44,321 bases of DNA from Actinomycetota bacterium (GTDB taxonomy: Bacteria; Actinomycetota; Acidimicrobiia; Acidimicrobiales; Acidimicrobilacustridaceae), in assembly GCA_009699125.1 (NCBI GenBank), contig WLOT01000002.1, positions 1 to 44,321 on the forward strand, read 5' to 3'. The notes below the pieces were generated by a model, which was not told the origin of the DNA, searched no databases, and saw only the letters and a list, made by a program, of their open reading frames with translations. The translations under genes were made by a program, and so were the position numbers. Below are positions 15,195-24,085 of the stretch, piece after piece (positions within the stretch are counted from its first letter, which is position 1; each line of letters starts with the position of its first letter).

Positions 15195-16534
15195 TCACCG
15201 ACGCCCCACGCATCATTACCTCGCGTTTTGATAACGCCGACAGCTTCACGCTCGCTGGGTACGAAGCCACTGGTGGGTACCAAGCACTTCGCAAGGCACT
15301 TTCCATGGGTCCGGCTGCAGTGGCCGACGAGGTCAAGACTGCAACCCTTCTTGGTCGCGGCGGTGCAGGTTTCCCCGCTGGCGTGAAGTGGGGCCTTGCT
15401 CCTGAAAATGTCTGGCCGCGTTATCTCGTCGTCAACGGCGACGAATCCGAACCTGGCACCTACAAGGACCGTCTCCTCATGGAGCGCGATCCCCACCAGC
15501 TCATCGAAGGCGTTCTGCTCGCGTGTTACGCGATCGGTTGCGGCCAAGCATTCCTCTATGTGCGCGGCGAAATGGCGGTTGCCCAAGAGCGCATCGCCGC
15601 AGCACTGAACGATGCGTACGCCGCTGGCTATGTCGGCAAGAACATCCTTGGTTCTGATTTCTCGGTCGACGTCGTTCTTACCTGGGGTGCTGGCGCCTAC
15701 ATCGTTGGCGAAGAAACAGCGCTCATCGAAAGTCTTGAAGGCAATCGCGGCATGCCGCGTCTCAAGCCCCCGTATTTCCCGGCGGCCAAGGGTCTGTACA
15801 TGCAGCCCACCATCGTGAACAACGTCGAGACACTTTCCAATCTGCCTTGGATCGTCACGAATGGCGGCGAAGCATTCGCTGCGCTTGGTGCAGAAACCTC
15901 ACGGGGTACCCGGATGTTTGCCGTCTCGGGTCACGTGAAGAACCCGGGTGTGTTCGAGGTTGAATACGGAGTCACCACCTTCCGCGACCTCATCTTCGCT
16001 CCCCAGTACGCAGGTGGCATTCTCGGTGACCGCGCGCTCAAGGCGTTTATCCCGGGCGGCGCGTCGGCTCCTTGGTTCTTCGAAGAGCATCTTGATCTTC
16101 CGCTTGAAAAAGTCACGGTGGATCGCGCCGGTTCCATGCTTGGTTCTGGTGCAGTCGTCGTTATGGACGAAACAACAGATGCGGTGAAAGCCTGTCTTCG
16201 TGTTGTTCGTTTCTTCGCCCGTGAATCCTGCGGAAAGTGCACGCCGTGTCGTGAAGGCACGACGTGGCTGGAAAACATCCTGCAGCGAATCCAAGACGGT
16301 TATGGCCGTCCCACCGATCTCGATCTGCTCCTCGATGTTTCTGACAACATTTCTCCCGGAATCGCATGGCCTCCGAAGCAGACCACCATCTGCCCGCTTG
16401 GTCCGTCAGCCGTGTCGCCGATCGCGTCGGCGCTGCAGCGTTTCCGTCCCGAGTTCGAAGCGCGTATCGCGTATGCCCAAGAGGCTCGTCACTCGATTCC
16501 TGTGACCATCACGAAGGCGTCCTCGCATGGCTGA
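15191..16534 (+). CDS. nuoF: NADH-quinone oxidoreductase subunit F (first complex I)
   Basis: 447 residues. Catalytic NADH-oxidising subunit with FMN and cluster N3. Nucleotide-binding glycines lie in LLGRGGAGFPAGVKWG (53-68); FMN-site residues lie in VNGDESEPGTYKDR (81-94) and GAGAYIVGEETALIESLEG. N3 ligands are C347, C350 and C353 (SCGKCTPCREG) and C391 (TICPLGPSA). The GTG start overlaps the nuoE stop (GTGA) and the gene end overlaps nuoG by eight bases. Its presence shows that the first complex uses NADH. Confidence 0.97.
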   Translation: MITDAPRIITSRFDNADSFTLAGYEATGGYQALRKALSMGPAAVADEVKTATLLGRGGAGFPAGVKWGLAPENVWPRYLVVNGDESEPGTYKDRLLMERDPHQLIEGVLLACYAIGCGQAFLYVRGEMAVAQERIAAALNDAYAAGYVGKNILGSDFSVDVVLTWGAGAYIVGEETALIESLEGNRGMPRLKPPYFPAAKGLYMQPTIVNNVETLSNLPWIVTNGGEAFAALGAETSRGTRMFAVSGHVKNPGVFEVEYGVTTFRDLIFAPQYAGGILGDRALKAFIPGGASAPWFFEEHLDLPLEKVTVDRAGSMLGSGAVVVMDETTDAVKACLRVVRFFARESCGKCTPCREGTTWLENILQRIQDGYGRPTDLDLLLDVSDNISPGIAWPPKQTTICPLGPSAVSPIASALQRFRPEFEARIAYAQEARHSIPVTITKASSHG

Positions 16535-19202
16535 TTCTGACGTGACCCCGATCGACGGTGTCGCCGTTGAAATCAATGGTGTTGAAGTCATCGCACACAA
16601 GGGTGAACTTCTCATCGATGCGGCTGAACGCACCGGTACCTACATTCCGCGCTTCTGCTACCACGAGCGCATGAAGCCCGTCGGCATGTGCCGAATGTGT
16701 TTGGTCGAGGTCGATACTGGCCGCGGACCAGCGCTTCAGCCGAGCTGCATGATCGAGTGCACACCCGGCATGAAAGCCGATACCGAATCGGCAGTCACCA
16801 AGAAGGCGCAAGACGGCATTCTCGAGTTCCTCCTCGCGAACCATCCGCTTGATTGCCCGGTCTGCGACAAGGGCGGCGAATGTCCGCTTCAGGATCAGAC
16901 CATGGCCTACGGGCCTGGCGAAAGTCGTTTCGTTGAAGAGAAGCGTCACAAGGAAAAGCCGATTCCGATCAGCGACCTTGTTCTGCTCGACCGTGAGCGC
17001 TGCATTCTTTGCGACCGCTGCACACGGTTTGCCAAAGACGTTGCTGGCGATCCGCTCATTCACTTCATTCATCGCGGAAACAACACCGAAGTCAACACGT
17101 TCCCCGATGAACCGTTTGCGTCGTACTTCAGTGGCAACACGGTGCAGATCTGCCCGGTGGGCGCGCTGACTGCATCGACCTACCGATTCAAGGCACGTCC
17201 CTGGGATCTTGAAACCACCGAGTCCACGTGCCAGACCTGCTCGGTCGGTTGCCGCATCTCGATCGACTCTTCTCGCGATCAGGTGCAGCGCTTTGCCGGT
17301 GTCGACATCGATCCCGTCAACTGGGGTTGGCTCTGCGACAAGGGTCGTTTCTCCAGCGAAGTCGTGACCTCCGACGCCCGCCTGTCCGTGCCGCTCGTGC
17401 GCGATGGTTCCGGCTTGGTTGCGGCGAAGTGGTCCGACGCTCTGAATCGTTTCGCCAGTGCACTCGACAACGCTTCGTCAGCCCAGTCGATTGGTGTCAT
17501 CGGCGGTTCGCGCCTTACCAACGAAGACGCCTACGCCTGGTCGAAACTCTTCAAGGGTGTTCTTGCTACCGACAATGTCGATGCACAACTTGGCGACGGA
17601 CTTCCGGCGCATGTGGTTCTGGGTCTTCCCAGCGCAACAATCGACGAGGTCTGTGCCCGGGGTGGCACCGTTCTGTTGCTCGGTCCCGATGTCAAGGAAG
17701 AACTTCCTGTTCTGTTCCTCCGACTCCGTCACGCTGTTGTCGAAGATGGCGTGACCCTCGTCGAAGTTTCTCCTCGCTCGAGTGGCATCACGTCGCTTGC
17801 CGCTGCGTCGGTGCATCCGCGCCCGGGCGAAACCGCCGATGTTGTTTCTGCACTCGTCGGTTCGGCAGTAATCGATCGTGAAATCGCGGGCGTTTCGGCC
17901 GCTGAACTTGAATCGGCTCGCGCTGCGCTTTCGGCCGCAACTGGTCCGATCACGGTGGTTCTTGGTCGTGCATCGCTCGCCGAATCAGCAACCGTCACCG
18001 TTGCGGCAGCGTCATCGATCCTCGCTGCTCGGCCCGACACCACCTTCCTCTCCGCACTGCGTCGCTCAAACGTTCGCGGTGCACTCGACATGGGCTTGGC
18101 TCCCGGCCTGCTTCCCGGTCGCGTCACCCTCGAAGATGGTGCCGAGTGGTACTCCGAGGTCTGGCCGGCAGTGCCCAGCGCAACTGGTCTCGATACCGAA
18201 GGCATCCTTCGTGCAGCCGCCGACGGCCGCATCGACGTCCTCGTTCTTCTCGGCGCCGATCCGCTCTCCGATTTCCCCGATGCCGATCTTGCTGAGCGCG
18301 GTCTTACGGGCGCTCGCACGGTGCTCGCAGTCGACACCGCACTTAACTCCTCTAGCAAGCGCGCCGATATCGTTCTTGCTGCAGCGGGCTTCGCCGAAAA
18401 GGCTGGCACCACCACAAACATCGAAGGTCGTGTCAGCACGCTTTCACAGCGCGTCACGCCACCAGGAACGTCGCGCGCCGACTGGATGCTTGCGGCCGAG
18501 GTTTCGAACCGCCTCGGAACCGACCTTGGTTTCGAGAACTTCGCCGATGTCCTCGCCGAAATTTCTGCAGTCGCTCCGGCGTATCTTGCGCTCGACCAAG
18601 CAATCGCCGAGGGTTCGCCCGACGGCATCTTGCTTCCGCTCGACGTCGTGGTGATCATTGACGAAGACGATGACGACATTGTCGTCGTCGATGAAACGGT
18701 CACCGTGTCCGAAGATGGCGCCGAGGTCGACGTCACTGCCGACGTTGTTGCTGAAGAATCCGATGGCGACGATCCCGAAGGTCTGATCGAGATCATCGCC
18801 GACGATTCCGACGTCGCTGGCTCGATGCCTCCGTTCGTTCAGTTCGAACCAATCGATGAGATTGCATCGCCCCCTGTCGATTCCTATGGCTTCCGTCTTG
18901 TTGCGTCGCGAAAGTTGTACGACCAAGGCACGCTTGTGCAGTCGGCGCCTTCGCTTTCACCCCTTGCTCCGGGTTCAACGGTTTCGTTGAACCCGTGGGA
19001 GTTCGACCGTCTTGGTGTCGCCGCCGGCGGACGCGCAATCGTTCGCACGGCAAGGGCCTCGGTCAACGTCACGGTGCAGGCCGATGCGGGTGTGCCGCGC
19101 GGTGTTGCGGCCATGATCGTGAATCAGGCCGACGGACGCGTGAGCGATCTTGTCTCTGTCGATGAACTTGTCGCCGAAGTCAGGATCGAGACCGCACCAT
19201 GA
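16527..19202 (+). CDS. nuoG: NADH-quinone oxidoreductase subunit G (first complex I)
   Basis: 891 residues; 75-kDa homologue with the electron wire between FMN and N2. Ligands visible: [2Fe-2S] C44, C55, C58, C74; N5 H106, C110, C113, C119; N4 C159, C162, C165, C209; and the extra N7 site C235, C238, C242, C270. Residues ~285-690 resemble a degenerate molybdopterin-oxidoreductase domain. A striking acidic segment at ~705-770 alternates Asp/Glu with Val/Ile (for example IDEDDDDIVVVDETV). It separates this domain from a C-terminal domain (~775-891) of the molybdopterin dinucleotide-binding type. The acidic insert is not usual for the family. Confidence 0.96.
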   Translation: MADSDVTPIDGVAVEINGVEVIAHKGELLIDAAERTGTYIPRFCYHERMKPVGMCRMCLVEVDTGRGPALQPSCMIECTPGMKADTESAVTKKAQDGILEFLLANHPLDCPVCDKGGECPLQDQTMAYGPGESRFVEEKRHKEKPIPISDLVLLDRERCILCDRCTRFAKDVAGDPLIHFIHRGNNTEVNTFPDEPFASYFSGNTVQICPVGALTASTYRFKARPWDLETTESTCQTCSVGCRISIDSSRDQVQRFAGVDIDPVNWGWLCDKGRFSSEVVTSDARLSVPLVRDGSGLVAAKWSDALNRFASALDNASSAQSIGVIGGSRLTNEDAYAWSKLFKGVLATDNVDAQLGDGLPAHVVLGLPSATIDEVCARGGTVLLLGPDVKEELPVLFLRLRHAVVEDGVTLVEVSPRSSGITSLAAASVHPRPGETADVVSALVGSAVIDREIAGVSAAELESARAALSAATGPITVVLGRASLAESATVTVAAASSILAARPDTTFLSALRRSNVRGALDMGLAPGLLPGRVTLEDGAEWYSEVWPAVPSATGLDTEGILRAAADGRIDVLVLLGADPLSDFPDADLAERGLTGARTVLAVDTALNSSSKRADIVLAAAGFAEKAGTTTNIEGRVSTLSQRVTPPGTSRADWMLAAEVSNRLGTDLGFENFADVLAEISAVAPAYLALDQAIAEGSPDGILLPLDVVVIIDEDDDDIVVVDETVTVSEDGAEVDVTADVVAEESDGDDPEGLIEIIADDSDVAGSMPPFVQFEPIDEIASPPVDSYGFRLVASRKLYDQGTLVQSAPSLSPLAPGSTVSLNPWEFDRLGVAAGGRAIVRTARASVNVTVQADAGVPRGVAAMIVNQADGRVSDLVSVDELVAEVRIETAP

Positions 19203-19250
19203 ACTCGAACTGCTTTGCGGCCATGAACATGCTCAGGGGAGGTGGCGCGA

Positions 19251-20459
19251 ATGTTTGGTGGTGATCCGCTTCTTTCTGGTCACGTTGACCTTGCCGTCGT
19301 GCTCATCGTTATTCTGAAAGTCGTTGCTGTCTTCGCCTTTCTTTTGGTGGCGACGATGCTCATGATCTGGTTCGAACGAAAAGTTGTGAGCGACTTCCAG
19401 AACCGCGTTGGCCCCAACACGGCAGGACCATTCGGCATCCTTCAGACGCTGGCTGATGGCATCAAGTTCTTCTTCAAGGAAGATCTCATTCCTGATCGCG
19501 CAGAGCGACGCGTCTTCATCTTGGCGCCGCTCCTCACTGTGGTTCCTGCGTTCTTGTTGTTCACCATCGTTCCGTTCGGTGGCGATTTCAGTAATGGCCA
19601 TGACGGATCAGTCGAGATCTTTGGGCACACCACCTATCTCCAGCTCGCCGATCCGGCGATTGGCATTCTGTTCGCACTCGCGATGTCATCGATTGCGGTC
19701 TACGGCGTCATGCTCGCCGGTTGGTCATCAGGTTCGAAGTATCCGCTCATCGGTTCGGTTCGTGCTTCGGCACAGATGGTCTCGTACGAAGCTGCACTTG
19801 GGCTTTCGGTGTGCGCGGTTGTGCTCACCACTGGCACGCTCAGCACTCACGGGATCGTGATGGCACAAGCTGGTAGCGGGTGGGGCGGCTTCATCCCTCA
19901 CTGGAATCTCATCGCTGCAGGTTTTGTTCCGTTCGTTGTTTTCTTGCTTGCCAGTCAGGCGGAACTCAATCGTCCACCGTTCGATCTTGTCGAAGCGGAA
20001 CAGGAACTCGTCGGTAGCTATCACACTGAATATTCCTCTATTCGTTTCGCTCTTTTCTTCGTTGCCGAGTTCATGAACTCGGTGACCATGGCTGCAATCA
20101 TCGTCACCTTGTTCTTGGGCGGCCCGGCCGGTCCCGTGCTCCTTGGGCCAGGCTGGCTGTGGGGAGTCATCTGGTTCCTTCTCAAGATGACTGCATTCCT
20201 GTTCTTGTTCGTTTGGGTGCGCAGCACGGTTCCTCGTGTTCGCTACGACCAACTCATGGACCTTGGCTGGAAGGTGCTCATTCCGCTTTCTCTCGGATGG
20301 CTTCTTCTTCTCGCCACCTTCTGGGTTGCGCGCGATCAGCACTGGAACGGCTTCATCACTGTTGCAATTGGCGCTGTTGTTGGGCTCACCGGTTACGGCT
20401 TGCTCAAGGCATCGATTGCAACCTCCAAAGCTCGCCGACTTGAAGGGGTGGTCGACTGA
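19251..20459 (+). CDS. nuoH: NADH-quinone oxidoreductase subunit H (first complex I)
   Basis: 402-residue membrane subunit (ND1 homologue) that forms the quinone channel and links it to the proton pumps. Conserved features are all present: FERKVVSDFQNRVGPN (helix 1 end), MVSYEAALG, and the loop ELNRPPFDLVEAEQELVGSYHTEY. The ATG at 19251 is preferred, since AGGGGAGG ends eight bases before it and the in-frame GTG at 19242 lies within that ribosome site. A 48-bp gap separates it from nuoG, the largest in the operon. The paralogue in the second operon lacks several of these residues. Confidence 0.95.
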   Translation: MFGGDPLLSGHVDLAVVLIVILKVVAVFAFLLVATMLMIWFERKVVSDFQNRVGPNTAGPFGILQTLADGIKFFFKEDLIPDRAERRVFILAPLLTVVPAFLLFTIVPFGGDFSNGHDGSVEIFGHTTYLQLADPAIGILFALAMSSIAVYGVMLAGWSSGSKYPLIGSVRASAQMVSYEAALGLSVCAVVLTTGTLSTHGIVMAQAGSGWGGFIPHWNLIAAGFVPFVVFLLASQAELNRPPFDLVEAEQELVGSYHTEYSSIRFALFFVAEFMNSVTMAAIIVTLFLGGPAGPVLLGPGWLWGVIWFLLKMTAFLFLFVWVRSTVPRVRYDQLMDLGWKVLIPLSLGWLLLLATFWVARDQHWNGFITVAIGAVVGLTGYGLLKASIATSKARRLEGVVD

Positions 20460-21184
20460 TGGGTTACCTCGGTGGTTTCCTTGTCAGCCTGCGCCAGATC
20501 GGTCGCAAGCAGCGCGTGACAACGCAGTATCCAAAGGAAAAGGCTCCCAAGCCGATCCGCGTTCACGGTCGTCACGTTCTCAATCGTTACGAAGACGGAA
20601 TGGAAAAGTGCATCGGCTGCGAACTCTGCGCCGGTGTGTGCCCCGCGAAGTGCATCTTCGTTCGTGGTGCCGACAATCCGATCGATGAACCTGTCTCTCC
20701 TGGTGAACGGTTTGGCTACATCTACGAGATCAACTATCTCCGATGCATTCACTGTGATCTTTGTGTCGAGGCGTGCCCGACCGAAGCGATCACCGAGACC
20801 AAAATGTTCGAGTTCTCGTTCACGAACAGGGCCGACGCGATTTACACCAAGGCCGAACTCGTCGTCGATGACGACGGCATGCCGCAAAAGATGCCATGGG
20901 AAGACTGGCGCGAAGGCGAAGACACGCCAACTTCTGCCTGGATGCGGGCGACGTCGCCTTCAGGCTCTGCAGCATTTGAGGGCGTTGTCGGATGGTCGGG
21001 CGAACTTGGCTACGGCATTCGCGCTCCCGAAGCTGCGCAGGACATCAAAGATTCCCTGGCCACCCCGCTCGACATGATCGACGAACACGGTCACGGTCAC
21101 GACGATCATGCGCCGGGAAGCCCGGAACACGTTTCTCCCGGACACGATCATCATGACGACGATGAATGGGGCGGTGATCGCTGA
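20459..21184 (+). CDS. nuoI: NADH-quinone oxidoreductase subunit I (first complex I), His/Asp-rich tail
   Basis: 241-residue 2[4Fe-4S] subunit carrying N6a and N6b. Ligands are C51, C54, C57, C61 and C96, C99, C102, C106, each with the CP ending. Family members are usually 160-180 residues. This one has ~70 extra residues after the ferredoxin fold, ending in a His/Asp tail (~208-241; e.g. DEHGHGHDDHAPGSPEH). The tail could bind metal ions or be a surface contact; no function is known to me. The start overlaps the nuoH stop by one base. Confidence 0.95.
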   Translation: MGYLGGFLVSLRQIGRKQRVTTQYPKEKAPKPIRVHGRHVLNRYEDGMEKCIGCELCAGVCPAKCIFVRGADNPIDEPVSPGERFGYIYEINYLRCIHCDLCVEACPTEAITETKMFEFSFTNRADAIYTKAELVVDDDGMPQKMPWEDWREGEDTPTSAWMRATSPSGSAAFEGVVGWSGELGYGIRAPEAAQDIKDSLATPLDMIDEHGHGHDDHAPGSPEHVSPGHDHHDDDEWGGDR

Positions 21185-21186
21185 TC

Positions 21187-21789
21187 ATGGAAACCGCTGT
21201 CTTTATCGTGTGTGCACTCATCGTGTTGGCTGGTGGACTTGGGGTCGTCTCCTCACGTAACCCGGTTCACGCTGCGCTCAGTCTCATCGCGACACTGTTC
21301 GGTATCGCAGTGCTTTTCCTGAACTTGGGTGCAGAACTTCTCGCCGTTGTACAGGTCATCGTCTACACCGGCGCCATCGTGGTGCTCATCCTCTTCGTCA
21401 TGATGCTCTTGGGCGTTGATCGCGAAGAAGACCTCGATACAGAGCCGTTGGTTGGTCAGCGCCTTCTTGCCGGCCTCATCGGCCTTCTCTTTCTCGGTGC
21501 GATCCTCGCCATCATCATCGTCGGCAAGGAGTCCATCGTTACCGGTTCACATTCGGTCACGAGTGCAATCTCGCCCACGGTTTCGAACATCACGCAGATC
21601 GGTACCGAACTCTTCACTACTTATGTCTTCCCGTTGGAAATCACCGCCGGACTTCTCACCATCGCTGTGGTCGGCGCAGTTGTACTTTCCCGCCGTCCTC
21701 GCGATCTTGAGCCCATCCCTGAGCCCGAGTCCATGACCGACATGGGCGACGAACCACTCACCGCTATCCCCGAGGAAGGAGCGCACTGA
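21187..21789 (+). CDS. nuoJ: NADH-quinone oxidoreductase subunit J (first complex I)
   Basis: 200-residue membrane subunit with five helices (ND6 homologue). The family segment [20 protein letters not shown], whose helix 3 carries the pi-bulge used in coupling, is visible. A polar C-terminal tail of ~25 residues, rich in Pro and Glu, ends the protein. It overlaps nuoK by one base. Confidence 0.94.
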   Translation: METAVFIVCALIVLAGGLGVVSSRNPVHAALSLIATLFGIAVLFLNLGAELLAVVQVIVYTGAIVVLILFVMMLLGVDREEDLDTEPLVGQRLLAGLIGLLFLGAILAIIIVGKESIVTGSHSVTSAISPTVSNITQIGTELFTTYVFPLEITAGLLTIAVVGAVVLSRRPRDLEPIPEPESMTDMGDEPLTAIPEEGAH

Positions 21790-22097
21790 TGGGATCCAAC
21801 CTTTCACTCGCGTACCTCATGCTCTCGGCGATCCTTTTTGTGATCGGCGGCGTTGGCGTGCTGATCCGTCGCAATCCGCTGGTCATGATTATGTGCGTCG
21901 AGCTCATGCTCAACGCCGTCAACCTTTCGTTTGTCACATTCGGAAAGATGCTCGATGACATCTCTGGTCAGATCATCGTGTTCTTCGTCATGGTCGTTGC
22001 CGCCGCAGAGGTTGTGGTTGGCCTCGCTCTCATCGTGGCGATGGCACGCCGTCGTCCCGGCGCTACCGCCGATGACCTTCGGACACTGAGGGGATAG
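21789..22097 (+). CDS. nuoK: NADH-quinone oxidoreductase subunit K (first complex I)
   Basis: 102-residue three-helix subunit (ND4L homologue) in the proton path. The two membrane glutamates are present, in [11 protein letters not shown] and [11 protein letters not shown]. Normal length. It starts at the nuoJ stop (TGATG overlap) and ends five bases before nuoL. Confidence 0.95.
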   Translation: MGSNLSLAYLMLSAILFVIGGVGVLIRRNPLVMIMCVELMLNAVNLSFVTFGKMLDDISGQIIVFFVMVVAAAEVVVGLALIVAMARRRPGATADDLRTLRG

Positions 22098-22102
22098 GGG
22101 AC

Positions 22103-24085
22103 ATGGTCGGTCTTGTCTGGTTGATCCCTGCACTGCCCCTCGCCGGGTTCCTGCTGTTGGTGTTCTTCGGTAAGCGCATTGGCGAACCTCGCGCTGGCTG
22201 GATCGGAACCTCCGCAGTTGCTCTGGCATTCGTCACTGCATGTCTCGTCTTTGTAGGCCTTTGGGGCGAACCCGAACACACCTATGAACTTTCGTTGTTC
22301 CAGTGGATTCCCGCTGGTCACTTCAACGTCGATATCGGCATCCTTCTCGATCCGCTGTCTATGGCGATGGTGTTGTTCGTCACCGGTATCGCTTCGTTGA
22401 TCCACCTGTACTCGATTGGGTACATGCACGGCGATAGTCGATTCCCTCGCTTCTTTACCTACTTGAACCTGTTCGTGTTTTCGATGCTCGTGCTTGTGCT
22501 CGGCAACAACATGGTTCTCACGTTCCTTGGCTGGGAAGGTGTGGGTGCGTGCTCCTACTTCCTTATTTCCTTCTGGTTTGAAAAAGAAGAGAACGCAAGC
22601 GCAGGCAAGAAGGCATTCATCACCAACCGCGTTGGTGACTGGGGCTTCATGGTCGCCATCTTCATGACGTTCTTTGCATTTGGAACCGTCACCTACACCC
22701 AGTTCCTTCCGATGGCGCCAGGTCTTGCTCAGACCACCGCAACATTCATTGCACTGATGCTGTTCGTTGGCGCCATTGGAAAGTCAGCGCAGATCCCGCT
22801 GTTTATCTGGCTGCCTGACGCCATGGCCGGACCCACTCCGGTGTCGGCGCTTATTCACGCCGCAACGATGGTGACAGCGGGCGTCTACTTGCTCGTGCGC
22901 GTCAATCCGATCATCGCCGCTTCGGCCTCCTGGATCCCATGGATGATCGCCATCGTCGGTGTCGCCACGGCGTTCCTTGCTGCAACGATTGCTTTGGCTC
23001 AGCAGGACATCAAGAAAGTTCTCGCGTACTCAACCGTCAGTCAGCTCGGCTACATGTTCTTGGCTATTGGTGTCGGTGGCTACAGCGCAGCGATCTTCCA
23101 CATGATCACGCACGCCTTCTTCAAGGCATTGCTCTTCCTTGGCGCCGGTTCGGTCATCCACGGAATGCACGATGAGCAAGACATGCGCCGTATGGGCGCG
23201 TTGCGCAAAATCATGCCGGTCACCGCAGTGACGTTCATCATTGGCTGGCTTGCGATTGCCGGTGTCCCACCGTTCTCAGGCTTCTGGTCGAAGGACGACA
23301 TCCTGGCGTACGCATTGCACAAGAGCCCGATCCTTTATGTGATTGGTCTGATCACCGCATTGCTCACCGCGTTCTACATGAGCCGACTCGTGTTCCGTGT
23401 CTTCTACGGCGATGCACGTTGGGGCGAATCCGCCGAGGGCGAACTCGCCAATCTCAACGCACACACTGCAACTGATGCCGTTGAAACTGGCGATCAGGCC
23501 GATGCCCACGACGACGCACACGCCGATGCTGGTCACGGCGCAGTGCATCCGCATGAATCAAAGTGGCCAATGCTTGTGCCGCTGATCGTGCTCGCGTTTT
23601 TTGCCGCAGTTGCCGGTGTTCTCAACCTGCCATTCACCGAACACCTTGAGTTCCTCAATCGCTGGCTTGAGCCAGTCGTTGGCGAGAACCAGGCACACCT
23701 TTCGCTTGGTGGCGTTCAGCTCACCGTTGAACTTGTGATCTCAACCACAATCGCTTTGCTCGGCATCTTCGGCGCCTACATGGTGTATCTGAAGAACAAG
23801 GTCGATCCCCGTCGCATCGAGCTTCCGTTCTTCGCCAATGGTTGGTACATCGACCAGGGCATCACAAAGTTCATGGGCGGCATTGGCCGTAAGGGCTTTG
23901 AACTCATCGCAATGTTCGACAAGGTGGTTATCGATGGTGCAGTTAATGGTGTCGGTCGAGCCACTCGCGGTGGCGCCTCCCGACTCCGTGCCATTGAAAA
24001 CGGCTATGTGCGCTGGTACGCACTCATGATCGGTGTTGGTGCCGTTCTGATCGTCGCATTCGTCATGACGCAGGTGAGTCTCTGA
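22103..24085 (+). CDS. nuoL: NADH-quinone oxidoreductase subunit L (first complex I)
   Basis: 660-residue antiporter-like proton-pumping subunit with a long C-terminal lateral helix. Key residues are in place: the Glu of GWEGVGACSYFL, the helix-7 Lys of IGKSAQIPLFIWLPDAM, and THAFFKALLFLGAGS with its helix Lys. A cytoplasmic or outer loop at ~452-490 is rich in His, Asp and Ala (for example DAHDDAHADAGHG), which is not typical. The end overlaps nuoM by one base. Confidence 0.96.
   Translation: MVGLVWLIPALPLAGFLLLVFFGKRIGEPRAGWIGTSAVALAFVTACLVFVGLWGEPEHTYELSLFQWIPAGHFNVDIGILLDPLSMAMVLFVTGIASLIHLYSIGYMHGDSRFPRFFTYLNLFVFSMLVLVLGNNMVLTFLGWEGVGACSYFLISFWFEKEENASAGKKAFITNRVGDWGFMVAIFMTFFAFGTVTYTQFLPMAPGLAQTTATFIALMLFVGAIGKSAQIPLFIWLPDAMAGPTPVSALIHAATMVTAGVYLLVRVNPIIAASASWIPWMIAIVGVATAFLAATIALAQQDIKKVLAYSTVSQLGYMFLAIGVGGYSAAIFHMITHAFFKALLFLGAGSVIHGMHDEQDMRRMGALRKIMPVTAVTFIIGWLAIAGVPPFSGFWSKDDILAYALHKSPILYVIGLITALLTAFYMSRLVFRVFYGDARWGESAEGELANLNAHTATDAVETGDQADAHDDAHADAGHGAVHPHESKWPMLVPLIVLAFFAAVAGVLNLPFTEHLEFLNRWLEPVVGENQAHLSLGGVQLTVELVISTTIALLGIFGAYMVYLKNKVDPRRIELPFFANGWYIDQGITKFMGGIGRKGFELIAMFDKVVIDGAVNGVGRATRGGASRLRAIENGYVRWYALMIGVGAVLIVAFVMTQVSL

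Noticed and set aside
17729..18796. 355-codon minus-strand open frame opposite nuoG
   Set aside because: Its Ser/Arg/Thr-rich product has no family features and arises as the antisense of GC-rich nuoG codons; nuoG itself is clearly coding.
19242..19250. GTG at 19242 as nuoH start
   Set aside because: It lies inside the AGGGGAGG ribosome site that fits the ATG at 19251.
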